Shown here: positions 23,376 to 32,184 of the stretch, one piece after another
Position numbering within the stretch: the first letter of the stretch is position 1
How the letters are laid out: each line of letters starts with the position of its first letter
Assembly (NCBI GenBank): GCA_028686345.1
Contig: JAQUCE010000035.1
Coordinates: 1-42,832 of the forward strand
DNA length: 42,832 nt
Direction of reading: 5' to 3'
Origin: Kiritimatiellia bacterium
GTDB lineage: Bacteria > Verrucomicrobiota > Kiritimatiellia > RFP12 > UBA1067
Notes under the pieces: model-generated
Told to the model about the DNA's origin: nothing
Databases searched by the model: none
The model's input: only the letters and a program-made list of their open reading frames with translations
Made by a program: the position numbers and the translations under genes

Positions 23376-24636
23376 TCTCCTTAACCTTGTAAATTCCCGC
23401 CACCAAGGCGTCAATCTCGGCTGTGGTGTTGTACACGCCAAAAGAGGCGCGTGTGGTGGCCGGGATGCCGAAGCGTGCCATCACAGGTTGTGCGCAGTGG
23501 TGACCGGCGCGGATTGCAACCCCATCCTGGTCGAGGATTGTTCCGATATCATGCGGATGCACCCCGTCAACCAGAAAGGAGAGCACTGCTGCTTTCTTGC
23601 TGGCTGTGCCGATCAGCCGCACCCCTGGAATCCTGGCAAAGGCTTCCGTTGCATAAGCGAGCAGCTGGTGTTCGTGAGCCGCGATATTTTTCAGCCCGAT
23701 TGCGCTCACATAGTCAATCGCCGCCCCCAGACCAATCGTAGCGGCAATGTTCGGTGTGCCAGCCTCGAATTTATAGGGCAGGGTGTTGTAAGTCGTCTTC
23801 TCAAATGTGACTGAACTGATCATGTCCCCACCGCCTTGAAACGGCACCATTTTTTCCAGCAATTCAGAGTTGCCGTACAATACCCCAATGCCGGTTGGCC
23901 CATATAATTTATGGCCCGAGAAAACATAGAAATCGCAATCAAGCTCCTGCACATCCACCGGCATGTGAGCGACTGCCTGCGCACCGTCAACCAGCACTGG
24001 AACGCCTTTGCCATGCGCCAGCGAGATGATATGGCGAATCGGGGTAATAGTACCGAGCGCATTGGAGACATGCGTGATTGCGACCAGGCGCGTGCGAGGG
24101 CTGAGGAGCTGCTCGAACGCCTCCATTATCAGCTCGCCCAGATCATTGATCGGCGCAACCCGCAAGATGGCGCCGCGCTCCTCACAGAGCATTTGCCAGG
24201 GCACAATATTTGAGTGGTGCTCCATGGCCGAGATCAGGATCTCGTCGCCGGGCTGCAAGGTTGGTCTGAGAAAACTGTGCGCAACCAGGTTGATGCCCTC
24301 TGTCGCGCCGCGCACAAAGATGATCTCCCGCGACTCTGCTGCGTTTAAGAATTTTTGGACTTTTAGCCTGGCGCCCTCGTAGCTCTCGGTTGCGCGGCGA
24401 CTCAGCTCATGCACACCGCGATGAACATTGGAACAATCAAAGGCGTAAAAGCCTACGATGGCATCCATGACGCACTGCGGCTTCTGGGTGGTGGCTGCGT
24501 TGTCCAGGTACACGAGGGGCTTGCCGCGGATCGTCTGCTTCAAAACAGGAAAGTCTTGGCGTATCTGCAAGAGGTTGAACTCAGCTGCCAATGGCTGGGT
24601 GGTTTTATGGTCACTGGGGTTACTCGCGGTTTTCAT
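23365..24636 (-). CDS. sufS: Cysteine desulfurase SufS
   Basis: The 423-residue PLP enzyme takes sulfur from cysteine for iron-sulfur cluster assembly. It shows YLDNAATTQKPQCVMDAI, the PLP-Lys motif VFSGHKLYGPTGIGVLYG and the catalytic Cys in RAGHHCAQPVM, the group II (SufS) arrangement. ATG 24636 is preferred because AGGAGG lies about 7 bases upstream. A TTG start at 24642 is less likely. It overlaps the end of sufD by 17 bases. The last codons run into a repeat module that supplies the stop. Confidence 0.97.
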   Translation of the reverse strand: MKTASNPSDHKTTQPLAAEFNLLQIRQDFPVLKQTIRGKPLVYLDNAATTQKPQCVMDAIVGFYAFDCSNVHRGVHELSRRATESYEGARLKVQKFLNAAESREIIFVRGATEGINLVAHSFLRPTLQPGDEILISAMEHHSNIVPWQMLCEERGAILRVAPINDLGELIMEAFEQLLSPRTRLVAITHVSNALGTITPIRHIISLAHGKGVPVLVDGAQAVAHMPVDVQELDCDFYVFSGHKLYGPTGIGVLYGNSELLEKMVPFQGGGDMISSVTFEKTTYNTLPYKFEAGTPNIAATIGLGAAIDYVSAIGLKNIAAHEHQLLAYATEAFARIPGVRLIGTASKKAAVLSFLVDGVHPHDIGTILDQDGVAIRAGHHCAQPVMARFGIPATTRASFGVYNTTAEIDALVAGIYKVKEIMG

Positions 24637-25972
24637 GGTCAATCCTCCTGCCGGTTTTCGATAGTTTACGGTAGAGCATTTGCTCCAGCCGACTGCGGAC
24701 AGTCACCCAGGTCATGGCATCAAAGAGCTCGCCGGCAAAGCCGTAAGTCAGCAGATCCAGGGCGGCCTCTTTAGTGATTCCGCGCGAGCGCATGTAAAAG
24801 AGCGCCTCCGCGTTGATCTGACCCGCAGTGGCGCCGTGTTTGCAGCGGACATCGTCGGCATAGATTTCAAGCTGTGGTTTGGTGTTGATTGTTGCATCTT
24901 CGGAGAGCAGCAGATTATTGTTGCGCTGCGAAGCATTGGTCTTCTGCGCATCCTGCCTGACTAAAATCTTACCGTTAAAAACCCCGACGCTCTGATCGCC
25001 TAAAATCCCTTTGTACAGCTCACGGCTGTTGCAGTTGGGTTGCGCGTGGTCGATCATGGTGTGGTTATCAACATGCTGACATCCTGTGGCAACGAAAAGG
25101 CCGCCCAAATCGCACTCCGCGCCTTCAGCATCAAGAACAACGTTTATGTCGTTGCGCGTGATCGCCCCGCCAAAAGAGATGTTGTGGGCCAGCAGGCGGC
25201 TGTCACGTGCCTGGGTTGCCTGCAAGGTGGCGATGTGAAAAGCCTGCTCACTCTCATGCTGCAGTTTGTAGTGCTCTATGACCGCGCCCTCCTCAACCAC
25301 CAGCTCGCTGACCGCGTTGGTGAAATGGCTCCCCTCCCCGAGGCTCAGATAACTCTCGATAATGGTCGCGCGGCTCTCGGCTCCGAAGCGATAAAGGTTG
25401 CGCGGGTACGAGATCACGGGAGCGCCATCCGCTGTGGCAACAAACACGATCAGGATCGGCTCTTCCAACCTGCAGCCCGGCGCAACTTCGACCAGTGCGC
25501 CATCTTGCAACATGGCTGTGTTCAGTGCCACAAAAGGATTCTCTTCCAGACTCGCATAGCGCCCAAGGTGGCAGCCAATTGCCTGTTCTTGGCCTGTGAA
25601 CAGCTGCGCCAGGTTGGTGACCTTCACCCCTGTGGGCAGCTCTCCAATTGATGAAAGCTGCTCGGAGAAAAGACCGTTCACGAACACCAGGCGGGTATCG
25701 CACTGGAGAGTTGTGAGCTCCTCGCGGGCCAGGGCCTCGCGCGTCACAACAGCATCAGTTTTGGCAGCGGTCTGAAATACGGCTTTGGTGATTTGCGTGA
25801 CATCAGTGTATTTCCAATTTTCATCGCGAGGTGGAGGAAAACCAAGCGCTGCAAACTGCTCCAGGCCTCTTTGGCGCAGTGCGCGCACCCATGCACCTTC
25901 GCCAGCTGTCACCTTGGCAAGCTGAGCGAATTGCTCCAGGTAGGCCTTCTGCCCCTCTTTGATGTTGATCAT
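24620..25972 (-). CDS. sufD: Fe-S cluster assembly protein SufD
   Basis: The 450-residue beta-helix protein of the SufBC2D scaffold complex carries the motifs GFPPPRDENWKYTDVT (N-terminal region), DNHTMIDHAQPNCNSRELYKG and the C-terminal DDVRCKHGATAGQINAEALF with YMRSRGI. The conserved His in the last motif helps form the cluster site with SufB. ATG 25972 overlaps the sufC stop in ATGA, with AGGAG 8 bases upstream. This makes coupling clear and argues against the earlier GTG at 25981. Confidence 0.96.
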   Translation of the reverse strand: MINIKEGQKAYLEQFAQLAKVTAGEGAWVRALRQRGLEQFAALGFPPPRDENWKYTDVTQITKAVFQTAAKTDAVVTREALAREELTTLQCDTRLVFVNGLFSEQLSSIGELPTGVKVTNLAQLFTGQEQAIGCHLGRYASLEENPFVALNTAMLQDGALVEVAPGCRLEEPILIVFVATADGAPVISYPRNLYRFGAESRATIIESYLSLGEGSHFTNAVSELVVEEGAVIEHYKLQHESEQAFHIATLQATQARDSRLLAHNISFGGAITRNDINVVLDAEGAECDLGGLFVATGCQHVDNHTMIDHAQPNCNSRELYKGILGDQSVGVFNGKILVRQDAQKTNASQRNNNLLLSEDATINTKPQLEIYADDVRCKHGATAGQINAEALFYMRSRGITKEAALDLLTYGFAGELFDAMTWVTVRSRLEQMLYRKLSKTGRRIDHENRE

Positions 25973-26733
25973 TGCCCGCACTCCTGCACCGCGGCAGCGT
26001 CGATCTCCGCGTAGCCCTTCTGCTCAAGTTCAAGCGCCAGTGTTTTGTCGCCTGATTTCACAATGCGCCCATTGTGCATCACATGCACAAAGTCGGGTAC
26101 AATGTAGCTCAACAACCTTTGGTAATGGGTGACCAGGATAAACGCGCGATCTGAACCGCGCATGGCGTTGACGCCATCGGCGACTGCCTTGAGGGCGTCG
26201 ATATCGAGCCCTGAGTCTGTCTCATCCAGAATCGCGAGTTTTGGTTCCAGCACTGCGAGCTGAAAGATCTCGTTGCGCTTTTTCTCGCCGCCCGAGAACC
26301 CGACGTTAACAGGTCGGTTGAGCAGATCCTCCGGCATATGGAGCATCTTCATCTTGGCCTCAATATAATCGAGAAAATCCACGGCATCCAGCGGCTCATG
26401 GCCGCGATGGCTGCGGATGCTGTTGAGAGCGGCGCGCAGAAAGTACATTGTGCTGACACCCGGGATTTCAACCGGGTATTGGAATCCCAGGAAGATCCCC
26501 TCAGCAGCGCGCTCTTCGGGATCTAACTCCAAAAGGTTCCGGCCTTTAAAGAAGACCTCACCAGCGGTCACCTCGTAAACATCCCGGCCAGCCAGCACCT
26601 GGGCCAAGGTGCTCTTTCCCGAGCCGTTTGGTCCCATGATCGCGTGAACCTCGCCTGCTTTGACCTCAAGGTCAATGCCTTTGAGTATCTCTCTTTCGCC
26701 AACTCTGGCATATAGATTTTTTATTGTTAGCAT
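25969..26733 (-). CDS. sufC: Fe-S cluster assembly ATPase SufC
   Basis: The 254-residue ABC-type ATPase drives conformational change in the SufBCD scaffold. Walker A is GPNGSGKSTLAQVL. The Q-loop region is GIFLGFQYPVEIPGV, the signature is VGFSGGEKKRNEI, and Walker B is LAILDETDSGLDIDAL, which has the SufC-type SGLD. The H-loop is LVTHYQRLL. The start follows the sufB stop by 6 bases. Confidence 0.97.
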   Translation of the reverse strand: MLTIKNLYARVGEREILKGIDLEVKAGEVHAIMGPNGSGKSTLAQVLAGRDVYEVTAGEVFFKGRNLLELDPEERAAEGIFLGFQYPVEIPGVSTMYFLRAALNSIRSHRGHEPLDAVDFLDYIEAKMKMLHMPEDLLNRPVNVGFSGGEKKRNEIFQLAVLEPKLAILDETDSGLDIDALKAVADGVNAMRGSDRAFILVTHYQRLLSYIVPDFVHVMHNGRIVKSGDKTLALELEQKGYAEIDAAAVQECGQ

Positions 26734-26739
26734 CTGTGT

Positions 26740-28185
26740 TTATCCTACGCTTCCTTCAAGACTTATGCCCAACAACTGCTGGGCTTCAACAGCGAACTCC
26801 ATGGGGAGCTCTTGGAAAACCTCCTTGCAGAATCCGTTCACAATCAGGTTGACCGCCTCTTCGGTTGAAATACCTCGTTGCCGGCAGTAGAAGATCTGGT
26901 CATCGCCTATGCGCGAGGTGGTGGCCTCATGTTCAACCGTGGCGGTGGAGTTTTTTACCTCAAGGTAGGGGAAGGTGTGCGCGCCGCACTGATCGCCGAG
27001 CAGCAGGGAGTCGCACTGAGAGTGATTTCTGGCATTCTCGGCGCGCTTCAGTATTTTCACCAGACCACGGTAGCTGTTCTGGCTGTGGCCTGCGGAGATG
27101 CCCTTGGAGACAATCGTGCTGCTGGTGTTCTTGCCCATGTGGATCATCTTGGTGCCTGTGTCGGCCTGCTGATAGTTGTTGGTAACAGCCACGGAGTAGA
27201 ACTCGCCCACCGAGTTGTCGCCCACCAGCAGGCAGCTCGGATACTTCCAGGTAATGGCCGAGCCTGTTTCAAGCTGCATCCAGGAGATCTTGGAGTTCCT
27301 GCCCAGACACTTGCCGCGTTTTGTGACGAAATTATAGATGCCGCCGCGCCCCTCTTTATCACCTGGGTACCAGTTCTGCACGGTCGAGTATTTGATTGTC
27401 GCGTTGTCGTGCGCGACCAGCTCCACAACTGCCGCGTGCAGTTGGTTCTTGTCGCGCCTCGGCGCTGAGCACCCCTCCAGATAACTCACGCGGGCGCCCT
27501 CCTCGGCTATGATCAGCGTGCGCTCGAATTGACCAGTGTCCTGAGCGTTGATTCGGAAGTAGGTTGAAAGTTCCATGGGACACTGGACCCCTTTGGGAAT
27601 ATAAGCAAAAGAGCCATCGCTGAAAACCGCCGCGTTCAGAGCTGCGAAGAAATTGTCCTTGTAGGGAACAACTGAGCCGAGATATTTTTGAATGAGCTCC
27701 GGGTGCTCACGGACAGCCTCGGAGAAGGAGCAGAAGATGATCCCGTGCTTTGCCAGTTTTTTACGGTAAGTGGTGCCAACTGAGATGCTGTCAAAGACCG
27801 CGTCAACCGCGACACCCGCCATCCGCTCCTGTTCGCGCAAGGGAACGCCCAGTTTTTCGTAGGTCTCCAGCAGCTGCGGGTCAACCGCATCCATATTTTT
27901 CGGATGATCTTGAGTCAGCTTAGGGCTGGAGTAATAAGAGATCTTCTGGTAATCAATAGGGGGGTAGTGTACCTTGGCCCAGGTTGGCTCTTTGAGGGTC
28001 AGCCAGTGTCGATAGGCTTTCAACCGCCACTCCAGCACGAACGGCGGCTCGTTTTTTTTGGTGGAGATCATGCGGATGGTATCTTCATTCAAGCCAACCG
28101 GCGCTGATTCTGCTTCGATCTCGGTCACGAAACCGTATTTATACTCTTGACCTGTCAAGAATTCGATATTATGGTTTGCGCTCAT
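26740..28185 (-). CDS. sufB: Fe-S cluster assembly protein SufB
   Basis: The 481-residue scaffold protein opens with [20 protein letters not shown] and contains [20 protein letters not shown] (a conserved Cys), [31 protein letters not shown] and [15 protein letters not shown] with the conserved Cys for cluster assembly. The open frame extends upstream to 28308, but that extension reads through the antisense of the tRNA-His gene, so ATG 28185 (MSANHNIEF) is the right start. No Shine-Dalgarno sequence is visible. It heads the order sufB-C-D-S-U, typical of a SUF system used as the main Fe-S pathway. Confidence 0.97.
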   Translation of the reverse strand: MSANHNIEFLTGQEYKYGFVTEIEAESAPVGLNEDTIRMISTKKNEPPFVLEWRLKAYRHWLTLKEPTWAKVHYPPIDYQKISYYSSPKLTQDHPKNMDAVDPQLLETYEKLGVPLREQERMAGVAVDAVFDSISVGTTYRKKLAKHGIIFCSFSEAVREHPELIQKYLGSVVPYKDNFFAALNAAVFSDGSFAYIPKGVQCPMELSTYFRINAQDTGQFERTLIIAEEGARVSYLEGCSAPRRDKNQLHAAVVELVAHDNATIKYSTVQNWYPGDKEGRGGIYNFVTKRGKCLGRNSKISWMQLETGSAITWKYPSCLLVGDNSVGEFYSVAVTNNYQQADTGTKMIHMGKNTSSTIVSKGISAGHSQNSYRGLVKILKRAENARNHSQCDSLLLGDQCGAHTFPYLEVKNSTATVEHEATTSRIGDDQIFYCRQRGISTEEAVNLIVNGFCKEVFQELPMEFAVEAQQLLGISLEGSVG

Positions 28186-28263
28186 GGTGGTAATTATGAA
28201 CAGGAGAACATGCAGAGTCAAGGCGCAATAAAACGAGGATTGGAGATCAGGAATTTGCAGGGT

Positions 28264-28339
28264 TGGGGCGATAGACGGGAATTGAACCCGCGACAACCAG
28301 AACCACAATCTGGGGCTCTACCACTGAGCTACTATCGCC
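28264..28339 (-). tRNA. tRNA-His (GUG)
   Basis: Read on the minus strand, an 8-bp acceptor stem GGCGATAG/CTATCGCC includes the extra G-1:C73 pair that defines tRNA-His. The D arm is GCTCAGTGGTAGAGC. The anticodon stem-loop CCAGA-TTGTGGT-TCTGG places GTG at 34-36. The T loop is TTCAATT, and the CCA end is encoded (28266-28264). It lies 78 bases upstream of sufB on the same strand, so it may share a transcript with the suf operon. Confidence 0.97.
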
Positions 28340-28507
28340 ATTTGCAAGAAAGAAAAGACAGAATACCAAAAACCGGCGGAAATGCAAGCACGAGTTTAGA
28401 TAAATTTTTAATTTACCCGCACCCCGCCTTATGGTAAAGTTTCAATTTCAGAGTACACTAGTATCCTAAAGGGATATAGGAGTTCATATACAAAGGGAGA
28501 TGGATTT

Positions 28508-29782
28508 ATGAAAACCGGATTTAATCGCCGTAACTTTCTCAAGAGCGCCGCGGCCATGGCCTCTTTCTCGATTGTGCCCGCGCATGTGCTGCGGGCCGAG
28601 AGCGCGCCCAGCAACCAGATAACCCGCGCTTTGATAGGCTTTGGCGGCATTGCGCATTCGGGCAATCACCTCGGTTACAAAGCCACCCGCCTGATCGCAT
28701 TGTGCGACCCTGATGCCGGGCGGGTTGCAAGCGGCATCAAGCTCGCGGCTGACAATGGATACGGGAAGATTCATGCGTGCAAGGATTTCCGCGAAATTCT
28801 GGCGATGAAGGATGTTGATATTGTTCATATCTGTACCCCGCCGCACTGGCATGGTCTGATGTCAGTTATGGCAGCTCAGGCAGGTAAAGACATCTGGTGT
28901 GAGAAACCGATGACCCGCACCATTGGCGAGGGCAAACGGGTGATGGAGGCGGTCAAAGCCAGCGGCTGCATCTACCGGCTCAACACCTGGTTCCGTTTCC
29001 AAAGCGGTTTTTACGGCTTTGGCACTGAGGTGAAACCCATTAAAAAGGTGGTGGAGAGCGGTATACTTGGCTGGCCGCTCAAAGCGGTTGTCGGGGGGCC
29101 CACGGGCTTTAACCTTAAGTTTATGTGGAGCGGGCGCATCAATCTCACCCCTGAGCCGGTGCCTGAAAACTTCGATTATGATCTGTGGCTGGGGCCCGCG
29201 CCCTTCAAACCATACAACCGCCACCGAACACACGGCACCTTCCGCGGTTACTGGGATTATGACGGCGGCGGACTTGGCGACATGGGACAGCACTACCTTG
29301 ACCCAGTCCAGTACCTGCTGGAAAAAGACAACACCAGTCCAGTTAAGATTGAGATTGATTGCCCGCCGCAACACCCGGATGCAGTGGGATCTTTTGATAA
29401 GATCACCCTCACCTATGATGACGGTTGTGAGATCATTCTGGACGGCAGCAACTCTATGAAAGACGCGCCCTTCCTGCAGGGGCCCAAGGGTGCTCTGTGG
29501 CCGCAGATGAAATCCGATATCCCGAATCTGAGGGATATGATTGCCGAGATGCCGGAGCCGGAGGCGCAGCAAACTGATTTTCTGGAGGCGGTGAGGTTGC
29601 GCCGTCCCTTTGCTTTGAACGAGAGAAACGGCTTCCGCTCCTGCACGGTTGTGAATCTGGGCATCACTGCCATGCGCCTGGGACGCGGCTTTAAGTTTGA
29701 CCCTGTTAAACTGATGGCTGTTAATGACCCTGCCGCCGATGCGCTTATCTATCAGCAGATGCGCGCACCTTGGAACATCTAA
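28508..29782 (+). CDS. Tat-exported Gfo/Idh/MocA family oxidoreductase
   Basis: The 424-residue product begins with a twin-arginine signal (FNRRNFLKSAAAMASFSIVP, cleavage near AES), so a folded, cofactor-loaded enzyme is exported. The Rossmann part follows (ALIGFGGIAHSGNHLGY; VDIVHICTPPHWHGLMSVMA; GKDIWCEKPMTRTIGEGKRV, the last with the catalytic EKP Lys). The C-terminal domain has GGGLGDMGQHYLDPVQYLL. Families of this kind oxidise or epimerise sugars and are strongly expanded in Planctomycetes and Verrucomicrobia. The substrate is not predictable. GGGAGAT precedes the ATG. A HEAT-repeat protein follows after 72 bases. Confidence 0.93.
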   Translation: MKTGFNRRNFLKSAAAMASFSIVPAHVLRAESAPSNQITRALIGFGGIAHSGNHLGYKATRLIALCDPDAGRVASGIKLAADNGYGKIHACKDFREILAMKDVDIVHICTPPHWHGLMSVMAAQAGKDIWCEKPMTRTIGEGKRVMEAVKASGCIYRLNTWFRFQSGFYGFGTEVKPIKKVVESGILGWPLKAVVGGPTGFNLKFMWSGRINLTPEPVPENFDYDLWLGPAPFKPYNRHRTHGTFRGYWDYDGGGLGDMGQHYLDPVQYLLEKDNTSPVKIEIDCPPQHPDAVGSFDKITLTYDDGCEIILDGSNSMKDAPFLQGPKGALWPQMKSDIPNLRDMIAEMPEPEAQQTDFLEAVRLRRPFALNERNGFRSCTVVNLGITAMRLGRGFKFDPVKLMAVNDPAADALIYQQMRAPWNI

Positions 29783-29854
29783 ACACTTGTGTAACCGTAG
29801 TGCTCAGTCAATATTTCACGTTTTAAGATGATTTTTTGAGTTAAGGAGAAGAGA

Positions 29855-31528
29855 ATGAATTTAAAAAGAATACTTACCGTAATAGCATGCCTGACAGCAG
29901 TGCAGTTTTCCGCATCTGCGGCTGATGTTGCTGCTGAATGGGCCAAAGAGGAAAAGGCCAATCTGGATAAAATCAACCGAGAGTCATTGGTGGCGATTGC
30001 CAAAGGGGCGCCGGATTCATATGCAAAGCTGTTCGCAGAGGTTAAACCCGACTACAAATCCAGCCCGCTGGAGCTGACCCGGATTGCAGCGCTGACGCAG
30101 TTCATGGCCAGTTGCGGCAACATGGCAGAGTGCAACAAATACGCTGACGCGCTTGTCAAAGCAGCCAAAGGGGCAACTGCCGGAGATGTAACATGCTTCT
30201 TTCTCGACCAGCTGCGCTGGTGCGCAACACCGAAACAAACAGCGGAGATCAAGTCATTCGAGTCATCAACCCAAACCGGTGTGGCAGCCTTGGCCACAAT
30301 TGCGGCCCTGGCGTCAGAGCGCAACTTTGATTCCCTGCGGGTTGTTGATACAAAAACCGCCTGTACCGAGTATGGTGAAATGCTCTCCAAACTCCAGGGG
30401 TCACAGAAAACCAAAGCACTGCTCGCGGGTTTTGACAATCCGGATCTCAAGATAGCCGGGCTGGCAATGCGGGAGGCAAGCCAGCTTGACATCCAGGACA
30501 CAATTGAGGGAATGGGCCGCCGTAAAGCGGACGAAATCAACAAAAGACGGTTTGCAGCTGGCCAGGAAGAAACCATGGTCTTTGCGCTGAAAATGAAAAA
30601 CACAACTGATCCGATCCGTAAGACCATGCTGCTCGATATGCTTGGTAAACGCGGAAATCCGGCGGCGGTTGAAGCAGTGGCAGAGTGTATCGGCGACGCA
30701 GATATTATGATCTCAGCAGCCGCGCAGAACGCGCTGACCAAGATCAGCCCCGAAGCCTACGCCAACGCCCTGCCGGCCATGCTCAAAAATCTGCCGCAAA
30801 GCCATGCTGCTGTAACAGAACAGACGCTCATGCTGCTCCCCGGTAAATTAATAGAGAGCGCTTTATTAAAAGATTATGACTCCTACTCACTCGCTGGAAA
30901 AGATATTGTTCTGAATGTTCTGAAAAACCGCAAATCCAAAAGCGGCATCACTCTCGCGCTTGCCGCCATTGATGGCCGCGCGGCGGAGAGCGCAGTCAGC
31001 GGCTACCGCTTGCTGCGGGATTGCGCCACCGAAAAAGAGGCCGATGTTCTTATCAAACAGCTACTCAAAGAGAGCGGCAAAAGATTGCAGGAGGCGCAGT
31101 CAGCTGTTGCAGGGGCCGCCAGGCGTGACACGACCGGTAGTTACATCACCAAGCTCGGCGAGGCCTTCAAACAGGCTTCCGGCACCAAGAAACAAAGCGT
31201 ACTGGAGACCTTTGGGCGGATTGGATCAAAACCTCTGCTTGCATTGGCCGAGAGTGCTGTGAAAGATGCCGACACAGAGATATCCACCGCGGCGGTGCGG
31301 GCGCTGGCCGAGTGGAGCGATAACGATTCAGTCAAGGCGCTGATGAGCATCGCGCTGATGTCCGCCGATAACAAGCAGCGTATCCTCGCACAACGGGGCC
31401 TTGAGAAAAAACTCGCAGCCAAAGGCGTTGACAAAGCTCCTTTCAAGAAGCTGTGGGAAGAGATCAGTAAAGGCGACCAAGGTGATGCTGAAATCAAGAA
31501 GCAGATTAATGCGTTATTCGGTCAGTGA
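29855..31528 (+). CDS. Exported HEAT-repeat protein
   Basis: The 557-residue product has a signal peptide (LKRILTVIACLTAVQFSASA) and no membrane anchor after it. The mature part is all-helical with recurring HEAT-like units, for example KTMLLDMLGKRGNPAAVEAV and AECIGDADIMISAAAQNALT, and again near the C-terminus (SVLETFGRIGSKPLLALAES; EISTAAVRALAEWSDNDSVK). Such exported HEAT scaffolds are frequent in PVC bacteria next to Gfo/Idh/MocA oxidoreductases and probably bind a protein or glycan partner. AAGGAGAAGAG precedes ATG. The ThiE-like gene starts 15 bases after its stop. Confidence 0.85.
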   Translation: MNLKRILTVIACLTAVQFSASAADVAAEWAKEEKANLDKINRESLVAIAKGAPDSYAKLFAEVKPDYKSSPLELTRIAALTQFMASCGNMAECNKYADALVKAAKGATAGDVTCFFLDQLRWCATPKQTAEIKSFESSTQTGVAALATIAALASERNFDSLRVVDTKTACTEYGEMLSKLQGSQKTKALLAGFDNPDLKIAGLAMREASQLDIQDTIEGMGRRKADEINKRRFAAGQEETMVFALKMKNTTDPIRKTMLLDMLGKRGNPAAVEAVAECIGDADIMISAAAQNALTKISPEAYANALPAMLKNLPQSHAAVTEQTLMLLPGKLIESALLKDYDSYSLAGKDIVLNVLKNRKSKSGITLALAAIDGRAAESAVSGYRLLRDCATEKEADVLIKQLLKESGKRLQEAQSAVAGAARRDTTGSYITKLGEAFKQASGTKKQSVLETFGRIGSKPLLALAESAVKDADTEISTAAVRALAEWSDNDSVKALMSIALMSADNKQRILAQRGLEKKLAAKGVDKAPFKKLWEEISKGDQGDAEIKKQINALFGQ

Positions 31529-31543
31529 GTGAAGGGCGACACT

Positions 31544-32170
31544 ATGGGCATCGAGTGTTTTGGTTTATATCTTGTGATCACAAACCCCGCAACATCCTAC
31601 GAGGCTTGCGCGGAAGCGGCAGTAACCGCTGATATCCGCTACATTCAGCTCCGCATGAAAAAAAGCGCGGAGGAGGATATCCTGGAACGGGCGCGCAATC
31701 TCAGGTCCATCACACGCGGCACGGCCACGCGGTTCATTGTGAACGATGATCCGCGGATCGCGACCGAAGTGGAGGCTGATGGCGTGCACCTCGGACAAGA
31801 TGATATGCCTCTGGATCAAGCCCGCAAGGAGTTTCCAGAGCTGAAAATCTTCGGCCTTTCAACGCACTCTGAGCAGCAGGCCCAGAGTGCGGCAGCCTTG
31901 AAACCTGAGTACTGCGGGGTGGGGCCGGTTTTTGCGACCCCAACCAAAGATATCCCTGACCCTGTTCTGGGAGCCACGCTGGCTGGACAGATTATTCAGA
32001 GTGCTCCATTCACCACGGTGGCCATTGGCGGTATTAATGAAAGCAACCTGAAGGCAGTGCTGCACTCTGGTGCCATCAATTATTCAGTGGTTCGTTATGT
32101 CTGCCTGGCAGCTCAGCCATATGATGCCATCAGGCGCCTGCAGGATATCTGGCATGCTGTTCACGGATGA
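31544..32170 (+). CDS. Thiamine-phosphate synthase family protein (ThiE/TenI-like)
   Basis: The 208-residue TIM barrel has the ThiE pattern: YIQLRMKKSAEEDILERARN, FIVNDDPRIATEVEADGVHL with GQDDMP, CGVGPVFATPTKDI, and a phosphate-binding VAIGGINESN near the C-terminus. ThiE joins the thiazole and pyrimidine phosphates into thiamine phosphate. The motif usually written QLRDK is QLRMKK here, and the terminal GVAVVSAI-type strand is replaced by YSVVRYVCL. It could therefore be a TenI-like paralogue or a divergent ThiE. ATG 31544 has AAGGG 7 bases upstream. No other thi gene is in the window. Confidence 0.8.
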   Translation: MGIECFGLYLVITNPATSYEACAEAAVTADIRYIQLRMKKSAEEDILERARNLRSITRGTATRFIVNDDPRIATEVEADGVHLGQDDMPLDQARKEFPELKIFGLSTHSEQQAQSAAALKPEYCGVGPVFATPTKDIPDPVLGATLAGQIIQSAPFTTVAIGGINESNLKAVLHSGAINYSVVRYVCLAAQPYDAIRRLQDIWHAVHG

Positions 32171-32184
32171 ATTAAGCAGGGCAA

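Noticed and set aside
28186-28308. N-terminal extension of SufB
   Set aside because: The extra 41 codons read through the tRNA-His gene. Homology starts at MSANHNIEF (28185).
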